64,000 nt of DNA from Scopulibacillus daqui (lineage in GTDB: Bacteria > Bacillota > Bacilli > Bacillales > Sporolactobacillaceae): positions 62,001 to 126,000 of the forward strand of contig NZ_JAFBER010000006.1 of NCBI RefSeq assembly GCF_016908855.1. Reading direction: 5' to 3'. Below the pieces are notes generated by a model. The model did no database searches and had not been told where the DNA came from. It was given only the letters and a program-made list of their open reading frames with translations. Of the stretch, positions 55,213 through 62,559 are shown piece after piece (positions within the stretch are counted from its first letter, which is position 1; every line of letters starts with the position of its first letter). The position numbers were made by a program, and so were the translations under genes.

Positions 55213-56598
55213 CTATCCTTTATTTAATCTTGAAAATGCCGCACATGCCTGCACCCAGCGTTTCGCAATATTTGGGTTTGAAGCAAAGTGAAGATGTGTA
55301 TAACCTGAAACGAGGTTTGGCAAATAATACCCCTCTTTTTTTGCTCCTCCTAACCCCTTAACTTCATAGACATATGGGATGTCGTCATCTGGGAAAAATG
55401 CTGAATAGTGAAATTCATGACCGCGCGCCTTCTCTCCTGAATCTAAAAGAATCGTCGGCTTTAATGCCATAACATCCCGGTAGCCTAGGGCCGATAAATG
55501 CTTTTGCATCCTTACCTTACCGGGAATAACGCCTGCCATCGGGTAAGTTTCCCCAGACGTTGTTGTTATGGATTTTGATAAAAACATAAAACCGCCGCAC
55601 TCACAGAGCGCAGGTAAACCGCCTTCAATCTTTTTCCTCAGTTCCGCCCGCAAATGAATATGTTCGGAAAGTTCTGCGGCAAATTCTTCAGGAAAACCGC
55701 CGCCAAGATATAGACCATCTGCTGCTTCCGGCAATGTCTCCCCGGAAAGCGGACTGAAAAAGATAATTTCTGCACCTTCCTGTTCAAGCAACTCCAAATT
55801 TTCTTGATAATAAAAGTTAAAGGCTGCATCTTTCGCAACGGCGATCCGCACTTTTTTTGGAGGCTTGATTTTTTTATCCGAAAACAGTTTTTCTTCCGAC
55901 TGAACAGGCGATGTGTTATGGGCGAGTGCAATCAATTTTTCTAAATTTATTTTTTCCTCAATGATTTGGCCTAATTGATCGAAAAAACGGTCCAGTTCGC
56001 CTCTTCCAATTGCAGGAATTAACCCTAAATGGCGTTCAGGAATCTCAGGACAGTCATGTTTAAGCAAGTATCCGAAAACCGGTATGCCGCATGCTTGTTC
56101 AATGGCTGTCTTTGCTAATTTGGCATGGCCCGGGCTGCCTGCATAATTTAAAATAACGCCGGCAATGTTAACATTCGTGTCCAAGGCCTGAAATCCTTTA
56201 ACGATGGCGGCAACACTTCTTGCCACGGCTGAAATATCAACAATTAAAATAACAGGCGCTTTTAGCAAAGCGCTGATTTCAGCAGTGCTTCCATCATTGT
56301 TCTCCGGACTTCTTCCGTCATATAATCCCATTACACCTTCAATAACGGAAAGATCAGCGCCAATACTTCCATGTACAAAGATTTCTTTAACCAGCTCTTT
56401 TTCGACCATCCAGCTGTCAAGGTTACGGGAATCTCTGTCCGTTACAGCCGTATGATAACTGGGATCAATATAATCAGGACCGCATTTGAACCCCTGAATG
56501 CGCATCCCTCGTTTTTTTAAGGCTGCCATGATACCGATGGTAATGGTCGTCTTTCCCACGCCGCTTCCGGTTCCCGCAATAACCAGCCTTGGCTGCAT
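55213..56598 (-). CDS. cobB: Cobyrinate a,c-diamide synthase (CbiA/CobB)
   Basis: ATP- and glutamine-dependent amidation of cobyrinate carboxylates in cobalamin synthesis. 461 residues: P-loop AGTGSGVGKTTITIGIMAAL and FKCGPDYIDPSYH, DRDSRNLDSWM, then a GATase domain with nucleophilic Cys in ALCECGGFMFLSK and the end segment GYTHLHFASNP. No other cob/cbi gene or cobalamin riboswitch is visible. It sits between pdaA and yfjP instead, possibly in an operon with the glycosylase. It may act on a salvaged corrinoid, or the rest of the pathway lies elsewhere. Confidence 0.93.
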   Translation of the reverse strand: MQPRLVIAGTGSGVGKTTITIGIMAALKKRGMRIQGFKCGPDYIDPSYHTAVTDRDSRNLDSWMVEKELVKEIFVHGSIGADLSVIEGVMGLYDGRSPENNDGSTAEISALLKAPVILIVDISAVARSVAAIVKGFQALDTNVNIAGVILNYAGSPGHAKLAKTAIEQACGIPVFGYLLKHDCPEIPERHLGLIPAIGRGELDRFFDQLGQIIEEKINLEKLIALAHNTSPVQSEEKLFSDKKIKPPKKVRIAVAKDAAFNFYYQENLELLEQEGAEIIFFSPLSGETLPEAADGLYLGGGFPEEFAAELSEHIHLRAELRKKIEGGLPALCECGGFMFLSKSITTTSGETYPMAGVIPGKVRMQKHLSALGYRDVMALKPTILLDSGEKARGHEFHYSAFFPDDDIPYVYEVKGLGGAKKEGYYLPNLVSGYTHLHFASNPNIAKRWVQACAAFSRLNKG

Positions 56599-56747
56599 AG
56601 CACCACTCCTCGCATAATGGTTACAATAATTTCAGTTGAGCCATTTCGGACAGCCCAAATGATGTCATGTTAAATATGTTAGGTCCGAGCGCTTCATGAT
56701 GTCCCTAGATAATTATCTTAAATCACACCTTTATCATCAAGAATAAC

Positions 56748-56781
56748 AAAAAAGCCTTATCGATCATATGATAAGGCTTAC
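56748..56781 (-). terminator. Terminator of pdaA
   Basis: AAGCCTTATC/GATAAGGCTT hairpin, with TTTTTTG on the minus strand; it includes the pdaA stop codon. Confidence 0.85.
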
Positions 56782-57557
56782 CAAAAAAATGACGGCATTG
56801 TTTTATGGGCCATAAGGTCATCAAGGCTTTGAAATTGATAACCTTGTTTCTTTAAATCATCTATTACGCGGCCTAGTGCTTCTGCGTTATCCTTTGATAC
56901 AGTATGAAGTAATAATATCGCTCCCGGATGCACACGCTTCATGATATTTTTATAAGCGTAATCCGCACCTTTCTGCTCATCTCTTATCCAATCTTTATAA
57001 GCAAATGACCAGAAAACACTCGTGTATCCCATTTCATCCGCAAGCTTTAGTGATCGTTCGCTGAAAGTTCCGCGCGGCGGACGCAAATAGGTCATGCCTG
57101 TATCACCGGTCAGTTTTACATAAGCTTTCTCTAACTTATCAAGCTCTTTTTTATATTTTTTGTCGCTTATTTTTGATAGGTCCGGATGGCTCCATGAATG
57201 GTTGCCGACGATATGTCCCTCTTTATACATTCTTTTGACAATCTCAGGCTGGTCCTCTATATAATGACCGGTGATGAAAAAAGCGGCCGGCACATGTTTT
57301 GCTTTCAGCGTATCAAGAATTTTATTTGTATACCCTGCTTCATAACCGTTATCAAATGTTAAATAAATAATCTTTTTGCTTGTGTCGCCAATATATACGC
57401 CGTTATATTTCTTTAAAAGGGCTTCGTACTCAGGTTCGGTTGTTGCCGGCTGATTATTTTTGCTCGGCTTAAAATACCAATCTTCAGCCTTAGCAAAAGT
57501 TGGATGAACCATTAAAAGGAGCACTAAAGCCGCGGCTAATAATAATCTTTCTTTCAT
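56778..57557 (-). CDS. pdaA: Peptidoglycan N-acetylmuramic acid deacetylase PdaA
   Basis: Makes muramic delta-lactam in spore cortex, required for germination. 259 residues with a signal peptide (RLLLAAALVLLLMVHPTFAKA) and a NodB deacetylase domain: TFDNGYEAGY (PdaA-type motif 1 with Asn in place of the second Asp), HSWSHPDL (metal His pair), RPPRGTFSE and ILLLHTVSKDN. I use the ATG nine bases after GGAGG; the first ATG is only three bases away. The 3' end overlaps its terminator. Confidence 0.94.
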   Translation of the reverse strand: MKERLLLAAALVLLLMVHPTFAKAEDWYFKPSKNNQPATTEPEYEALLKKYNGVYIGDTSKKIIYLTFDNGYEAGYTNKILDTLKAKHVPAAFFITGHYIEDQPEIVKRMYKEGHIVGNHSWSHPDLSKISDKKYKKELDKLEKAYVKLTGDTGMTYLRPPRGTFSERSLKLADEMGYTSVFWSFAYKDWIRDEQKGADYAYKNIMKRVHPGAILLLHTVSKDNAEALGRVIDDLKKQGYQFQSLDDLMAHKTMPSFFW

Positions 57558-57621
57558 AAGCATCGGCCTCCTTAACTTTTAGGATGGCCGCGCGCCAATT
57601 ATTTATGTAAAAACTTTCAAT

Positions 57622-57819
57622 TTAACACAAGGACTCATCCCAATCGTCATGAAACCTTTGTACTTTTATTTTGAGGTCGTTAAGCATTTTCAAAACATTT
57701 TCGAGATCGCTTTGTCGGGCAGTTTCAGCATCGATGGCTTCAACAACTTGAGCCAATAATTTGGTCCGCTGCCTTAAATAAATGAGTTGCTGCTCTTTCG
57801 TTTGAACGGCTTTCCCCAA
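57622..57819 (-). CDS. yfjT: YfjT-like small coiled-coil protein
   Basis: 65-residue helical protein: KEQQLIYLRQRTKLLAQVVE and ENVLKMLNDLKIKVQRFHDD. It lies just upstream of pdaA, as yfjT does in B. subtilis. I choose the TTG six bases after AAGGGGTG; a GTG three codons earlier overlaps the RBS. Function unknown; a spore link is inferred from its neighbour. Confidence 0.65.
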   Translation of the reverse strand: MGKAVQTKEQQLIYLRQRTKLLAQVVEAIDAETARQSDLENVLKMLNDLKIKVQRFHDDWDESLC

Positions 57820-57925
57820 TGTTTTCACCCCTTAACCTTAACTTTATCACAACTGGTTTTCAAAGCCTAAAGGACTGGGCAGAAAGCCGTCAGCTTCTCT
57901 GAAAATCATTTTCCGGCTTAAAATG

Positions 57926-57951
57926 AAAAACCAGCGCAAAAGCACTGGTTA
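57926..57951 (-). terminator. Terminator of yfkD
   Basis: On the minus strand ACCAGTGC/GCGCTGGT hairpin followed by TTTTCATTTT; the arm begins at the yfkD stop. Confidence 0.8.
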
Positions 57952-58749
57952 CAGCTTTGTACCAAAAAATCTAAGGGAAATATGATCTTGAATTGGAATC
58001 CATGCCCCAATGCCTTGTTGGACAATATTTTTAACCTCTATGGTCTTCTTGCCGCCGTCTAACACAAGATAGACTTCGCCATAAGTAATCTTTCCTTTTT
58101 CATTAACCGCAGGAACATAGCCGTATACATGGCCGACCGCTTTCGGTTCAACATGATAAATGCGGTCAATTTTTGTCCCCTTGCCGACAACCGTTTTGAA
58201 AGAGATAGGCATATTGGTCTTTTCAGCCGCTTTCATAAGCATCATTTTTTTAACTTCTTTTTGGTTTGGGACTTTTGCCGTTAATCCGCCGGTAACTTTC
58301 ATTTCATTATTCTGACTGTAAAAAAACTTTTTTGTTTCATTTCCGCCAATATTATTCATTTTTTCTTCATTGATTTTTTTATATTCCCAGTTTACTGTTG
58401 TTTTATTCGATTCATAGTTTAGCGGCCACTGACCTAAATAAATACGGGCATGATAACCGATAGACAACTTGGAAGGATGGATGTTAGATTCATTTAAAAG
58501 TCTGATTAACGTTGGATTTTCAATTTTTAATTTTGCCGTTTTAAGCAATGATTGGGTTAACGGACTTGGTTGAAGCTGCGGTACATCATAAGACGGGTTG
58601 GGATACGTATTTTGTTTCGAAATGTCTACCACTGACTTGGGCATTTCAATGAGATTTCCTTGGTTGATATGTCCCTTTGGCGGTTCTTTGCCATAGGCAG
58701 GAACACAGATTAATAATCCAAGAATAACAGCAAGTAAGGTCTTTTTCAT
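57949..58749 (-). CDS. yfkD: YfkD-family secreted protein
   Basis: 266 residues with a cleavable signal peptide (MKKTLLAVILGLLICVPAYG) and a soluble domain of unknown function. Family landmarks: SKQNTYPNPSYDVPQLQPSP, IENPTLIRLLNES, IYLGQWPLNY and TVNWEYKKIN. The second of two adjacent ATGs is chosen (6 bases after GGAGG); a longer frame starting at 58800 lacks an RBS. B. subtilis yfkD is likewise close to pdaA/yfjT. Confidence 0.85.
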   Translation of the reverse strand: MKKTLLAVILGLLICVPAYGKEPPKGHINQGNLIEMPKSVVDISKQNTYPNPSYDVPQLQPSPLTQSLLKTAKLKIENPTLIRLLNESNIHPSKLSIGYHARIYLGQWPLNYESNKTTVNWEYKKINEEKMNNIGGNETKKFFYSQNNEMKVTGGLTAKVPNQKEVKKMMLMKAAEKTNMPISFKTVVGKGTKIDRIYHVEPKAVGHVYGYVPAVNEKGKITYGEVYLVLDGGKKTIEVKNIVQQGIGAWIPIQDHISLRFFGTKL

Positions 58750-58832
58750 CATAGTCCTCCTTTCCTCTCTATTTTTTCGCTTAAAACAAAAATTATCCAT
58801 AAATCAGAAAGGAGAAGCGAAGAAAGTTCTCA

Positions 58833-59390
58833 TCACTCAGGCCGCATATGCCAAGGTTCTACTCGCCCAATAATAGAGGTTCTGTTTCTGCTTTTAATGG
58901 CATGAATAATGCCGTCGGAAATCTCATCATGGGTTAACCATCGCGATTCACCGTTGTCCAGGATTTTAAAGCCCAAAATAATCTCATGATAATCAACATT
59001 TACAGGACAGACTGGTTTTCGATTAGAAACCCGTCGGCTGGCAGCGCTCCCGAGCACATGAAATAACGACCATTTATTTTTTGTTGTTGAAGACAGAATA
59101 TCGACAAGCTTTTGCAGTGATTCCTGTGCGGTTGAATGCATCCAAACAACAGCTCTGTCAAAGGGACCGTATTGTTGGATGGTCTTAATTAAATGATCGG
59201 TCAATTGATTAGTATCATGATAGTCAACTTCCAGAAAAAGAAGATTATCATCATCAACAGCTAATCTTTGGATGTCTTCAAATTTCCTTTTATCCCTTCC
59301 GACGATCACGACCTTTTCACTCTGTGAAGCTATCCAAACAGATGCTTGCTTTAGCATGCCGGTACCGCCGACAATAAGATCATGTCCCAT
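58833..59390 (-). CDS. Short SDR-like NAD(P)-binding protein
   Basis: 185 residues with a Rossmann loop at the N-terminus (DLIVGGTGMLKQASVWIA) and VVIVGRDKRKF. The usual SDR catalytic Tyr-x3-Lys appears altered (HVLGSAASRRVS then VDYHEIILGF), so activity is uncertain. GGGGG lies 6 bases before the second ATG. Stands between yfkD and the OsmC gene on the same strand. Function unknown. Confidence 0.75.
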   Translation of the reverse strand: MGHDLIVGGTGMLKQASVWIASQSEKVVIVGRDKRKFEDIQRLAVDDDNLLFLEVDYHDTNQLTDHLIKTIQQYGPFDRAVVWMHSTAQESLQKLVDILSSTTKNKWSLFHVLGSAASRRVSNRKPVCPVNVDYHEIILGFKILDNGESRWLTHDEISDGIIHAIKSRNRTSIIGRVEPWHMRPE

Positions 59391-59460
59391 CATATTCCCC
59401 CTATATTAATAAAAATTGGCTGATCGCCAAGCTTAACAGCGGAATTTTTTACTGTTTAAA

Positions 59461-59490
59461 AGAAACACCTTTTACAAAAAAGGTGCTTCT
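59461..59490 (-). terminator. Terminator of the OsmC-family gene
   Basis: AAGCACCTTTT/AAAAGGTGTTT hairpin with TTTCTTTT on the minus strand. Confidence 0.75.
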
Positions 59491-59495
59491 TATCT

Positions 59496-59873
59496 TTAGA
59501 TCAATTCATATGTTTCTGTCACTTCAATCTGGTCTGAAACAGATTGAACCATGGAACAATTTTTCTTTGTTAATTCCATAATCTTGTCCATTTTTCCTTC
59601 TAGTCCCTTGCCTTTAATTTTAAAATGAAGGTTTACTTTTTCAATTCGGCCAGCCTTATCCGGATTGCGGAAGTCTTCTGCCGTCACTTGGATATCTTCA
59701 ACCTCCAAGCGTTTTTTCTTTAAAATTTTCCTCATAACTGATACACTGCATCCAGCCAGTGATGCAATCATTAATTGAAAAGGTCGAAAACCATGTTCTT
59801 CATCCGCCGAAATATCAAGGACTCCAAAATACGTCTTAGTTTGAATACCGTGCTCAGTTATTTTAAATTCCAT
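59496..59873 (-). CDS. OsmC/Ohr-family protein
   Basis: 125-residue thiol-dependent peroxidase-fold protein. The two redox cysteines are at LMIASLAGCSVSVM and TKKNCSMVQSVSD, as in OsmC. It may reduce organic hydroperoxides or act as a thiol-dependent carrier. Start at MEFKITEHG has AAAGGATG six bases upstream; the frame before it has no RBS. Monocistronic. Confidence 0.88.
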   Translation of the reverse strand: MEFKITEHGIQTKTYFGVLDISADEEHGFRPFQLMIASLAGCSVSVMRKILKKKRLEVEDIQVTAEDFRNPDKAGRIEKVNLHFKIKGKGLEGKMDKIMELTKKNCSMVQSVSDQIEVTETYELI

Positions 59874-60121
59874 AAATGTCATCCTTTCAAATGATTTGAT
59901 TTTATCATAACGAATTCGCGAAATATTGTCAGTTATCATCATTCACCCGGCTATTCTTCGGACTGGGCGATGACGATTTTAATCATATTTCGGCGTAAAA
60001 GCACTGTGCTGACATCATGGTTTCGACAAGCATTTTTTTAACATCCTTTATTTCTATGATGTTTTAAATAAATCTTCTTTAGTATAATGGGCTTATTAAA
60101 AATTGTTAGGGGGTGGTTTTC

Positions 60122-61303
60122 ATGAGTTATGTAAGATTTCGTTTTTATCTTTTAGTCGCAACTGTATTTATATCAGGTGTTACACAAGGGATGTTAATGC
60201 CTCTTATTTCTATATTATTAGAAGACAGCGGAACTTCATCCACCCTTAACGGATTAAATGCCGCTGCCTTGTATATAGGCGTTTTAGTTGCTTCACCTTT
60301 TATGGAAAAACCAACTTTCCGCTTTGGTTTTAAACCGATGCTCATGATTGGATTATTGACAGATATGATCGCCATATTCTTGTTTCCTTTTTGGGAAAAC
60401 TTCTGGTTCTGGTTTTTATTAAGATTTATTATTGGCATCGGCGACAATATGCTCCACTTTTCTGCGCAAGTGTGGATAATGGAAACAAGCAGCCCTAAGA
60501 AAAAAGGCCGTGATATTGCCATTTACGGCTTTTCATTTGGTTTAGGCTTTGCGGTTGGCCCGTTAATGCCCCGCTTATTAACGTACAGCATTTTTTATCC
60601 TTTTTTCATTGTCGCTTTAGTCAGCCTTGTCATTCTCATTTTCATGCTGTTTTTGAAAAATGATTTTCCTGACGCCCATTTTCATGATCAACCGCAAGAA
60701 TTTGGCATTATGAAACGTTATAAAAAGGTTATTCTATTAGGATGGGCCGGATTTATCACAACCTTTGGGTTTGGATTTTTAGAGTCTTCATTACATGGCA
60801 ACTTTCCGGTCTTTGCACTAAGGCATGGCTTAAATATTGACGATATATCAACATTGCTGCCGGCATTTGTTGTCGGCGGGTTATTGACACAAATGCCGCT
60901 GGGAAGTTTGGGTGACAGGATTGGCAGAGCCCGGCTGATCCTTATTACTACTTTTTTCGGAACATTATCTTTTGCGGCAGCTGCATTTATATATCAGTCC
61001 TTTATTGGATTAGTGATTATTTTTGTTATTGCAGGGATGTTTATTGGCTCACTGTATTCATTAGGGATGACTTTTATCAGCGATCTGCTGCCAAAGTCTT
61101 TGATTCCTTTAGGCAATATTTTAGCCAGCGTGGCCTATGGATTGGGAAGTATGTTTGGACCGTTAATCGGAGGCACTTTAATTAGGACACCGGGCGGCGG
61201 TTTCTTTTTCGGAATTACAGGAGTGATATTCATCGTGTTCTTCTCTTGCTTAATTCATTACTTTAAACATTGTCGAAATAGGCAGCATTCCAGTAAATTG
61301 TAA
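60122..61303 (+). CDS. MFS transporter (YfkF-like efflux protein)
   Basis: 393 residues, 12 hydrophobic segments. MFS loop motifs: PFMEKPTFRFGFKPM after helix 2 and MPLGSLGDRIGRARL after helix 8. Similar to B. subtilis YfkF, annotated as a multidrug-efflux-like protein, and yfkF also lies in the yfkD region there. The ATG has GGGGGTGG five bases upstream; a GTG three codons earlier overlaps the RBS. A TATAAT lies near 60083. Confidence 0.85.
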   Translation: MSYVRFRFYLLVATVFISGVTQGMLMPLISILLEDSGTSSTLNGLNAAALYIGVLVASPFMEKPTFRFGFKPMLMIGLLTDMIAIFLFPFWENFWFWFLLRFIIGIGDNMLHFSAQVWIMETSSPKKKGRDIAIYGFSFGLGFAVGPLMPRLLTYSIFYPFFIVALVSLVILIFMLFLKNDFPDAHFHDQPQEFGIMKRYKKVILLGWAGFITTFGFGFLESSLHGNFPVFALRHGLNIDDISTLLPAFVVGGLLTQMPLGSLGDRIGRARLILITTFFGTLSFAAAAFIYQSFIGLVIIFVIAGMFIGSLYSLGMTFISDLLPKSLIPLGNILASVAYGLGSMFGPLIGGTLIRTPGGGFFFGITGVIFIVFFSCLIHYFKHCRNRQHSSKL

Positions 61304-61345
61304 CTTGTTGACTTCATACGGCCATGCCCATTATAATATTAATTA

Positions 61346-61364
61346 GATAATAATTATTATAATT
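61346..61364. promoter_or_regulatory. PerR-type box upstream of ykuV
   Basis: TAATAATTATTATAA (61348-61362) matches the PerR consensus TTATAATTATTATAA at 14 of 15 positions. It lies 17 bases before the ykuV ATG and is identical to a site upstream of the zosA-like gene. Confidence 0.65.
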
Positions 61365-61379
61365 TGAGGAGTGACATTC

Positions 61380-61826
61380 ATGCGTTTACGTGATGAAATG
61401 CCAGAACTAGAAGGTGCTACTGCTTGGCTTAATGGAGAAGTCGCCAAAAGCGACCTTATTGGAGATAAACCGACACTTATTCATTTTTGGTCTGTCAGCT
61501 GCCACCTGTGCAAAGAAGCCATGCCAAAGGTTAATGAATTTCGTGATGAATATAAGGATGAGCTTAACGTCATTGCCGTCCATATGCCAAGATCCGAAAA
61601 AGACTTAGATATTGACCAAGTAAAAGAAGTAGCCGCTGAACACGGCATTACCCAGCCGATTTTTGTTGATAACGAACATAAATTGACTGATGCCTTTGAA
61701 AATGAATACGTGCCGGCTTATTACGTTTTTGATGAAGAAGGCAAACTCCGCCACTTCCAAGCCGGCGGCGGCGGTATGAAAATGCTGACCAAACGTGTTG
61801 ACCGTGTCCTTGGAAAAAACAAATAA
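61380..61826 (+). CDS. ykuV: Thiol-disulfide oxidoreductase YkuV
   Basis: 148-residue cytoplasmic TlpA/thioredoxin-fold protein. The redox motif is Cys-His-Leu-Cys in IHFWSVSCHLCKEAMP. It closely follows B. subtilis YkuV along its length (NVIAVHMPRSEKDLD, ITQPIFVDNEHKLTDAF, YVPAYYVFDEEGKLRHF). The ATG follows GAGGAGTG by 6 bases. Direct control by a peroxide sensor is suggested by the upstream box. A terminator follows. Confidence 0.93.
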   Translation: MRLRDEMPELEGATAWLNGEVAKSDLIGDKPTLIHFWSVSCHLCKEAMPKVNEFRDEYKDELNVIAVHMPRSEKDLDIDQVKEVAAEHGITQPIFVDNEHKLTDAFENEYVPAYYVFDEEGKLRHFQAGGGGMKMLTKRVDRVLGKNK

Positions 61827-61837
61827 ACCGATATTTT

Positions 61838-61878
61838 AAAAACTCCGTACCCTACAACCAAAGGATGCGGAGTTTTTT
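61838..61878. terminator. Bidirectional terminator between ykuV and the VanZ-like gene
   Basis: AAAAACTCCG/CGGAGTTTTTT with a 20-base loop; T-runs on both sides. Confidence 0.8.
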
Positions 61879-62332
61879 ATTTGCAGCCTTTTTTATATAC
61901 ATATATAACGATACCATATAAACACTTAAATAATAGCCAACCGGCCGCAGCTCCAATGATATTCAGCAAAATATCATCAACATCAAAAATCCGTTTTGCA
62001 AATAGAAATTGGCATGATTCAATGATCAGACTTATAGAAAACGAAAGAAACAGATTTGTTTTAAAGGCTCTTAACTTCCGGTAATTTAAAGGAACTAAGA
62101 AGCCGAATGGCAAAAACAGCCCGACGTTTCCCAATACATTTTTTGCGAACAGCCACGGATTTCCGCTGTTAAACATTAATTTAATGCTGTCGAAGAGCTC
62201 CAAATTAAAAGATTTCCCATAAGCATAATGATTAAATGTAAACAGCGTGACGTAAAAAAGAATGGTCAAGTAAGTCATAAAAATAAGTAAGCAAAATCTT
62301 TTTACCTGATTTTGAATCATTCCGAACATCAT
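61877..62332 (-). CDS. VanZ-family membrane protein
   Basis: 151 residues with four hydrophobic segments. VanZ-family signatures: GNVGLFLPFGFLVPL and SIIEQ-like SLIIESCQFLFAKRIFDVDD followed by LLNIIGAAAGWLLF. VanZ relatives can give low-level teicoplanin tolerance in other hosts, but most have no proven role. AAGGTG precedes the ATG at 62332. It lies between two PerR-boxed genes on the opposite strand. Confidence 0.85.
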   Translation of the reverse strand: MMFGMIQNQVKRFCLLIFMTYLTILFYVTLFTFNHYAYGKSFNLELFDSIKLMFNSGNPWLFAKNVLGNVGLFLPFGFLVPLNYRKLRAFKTNLFLSFSISLIIESCQFLFAKRIFDVDDILLNIIGAAAGWLLFKCLYGIVIYVYKKGCK

Positions 62333-62434
62333 ATATAACACCTTCGTTTAATAATGATGAAAAAAGCCGCTTTCATTACTCTCGGTTTTATTTTTATCTT
62401 TACAAAACAGCTGCACATGATATAATAAAAACAA

Positions 62435-62453
62435 TATAATAATTATTATAATT
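62435..62453. promoter_or_regulatory. PerR-type box upstream of the zosA-like gene
   Basis: The same 15-mer TAATAATTATTATAA (62437-62451), within an 18-base identity with the ykuV site. A hairpin GCTGTCGCTT/AAGCGGCAGC (about 62471-62493) lies between it and the start codon. In B. subtilis zosA is a PerR target. Confidence 0.75.
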
Positions 62454-62559
62454 CTAATCTGTTTCAAGCTTGCTGTCGCTTATAAAGCGGCAGCATTCGC
62501 TGTTTTTAAGGGTAATGATGTTGAATGTCATTCTCATTTAAAAAGGAGTGTCATGATTA

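Noticed and set aside
56599-56740. Cobalamin riboswitch upstream of cobB
   Set aside because: The B12-box consensus is not found on the minus strand, and the interval is too short for a full element.
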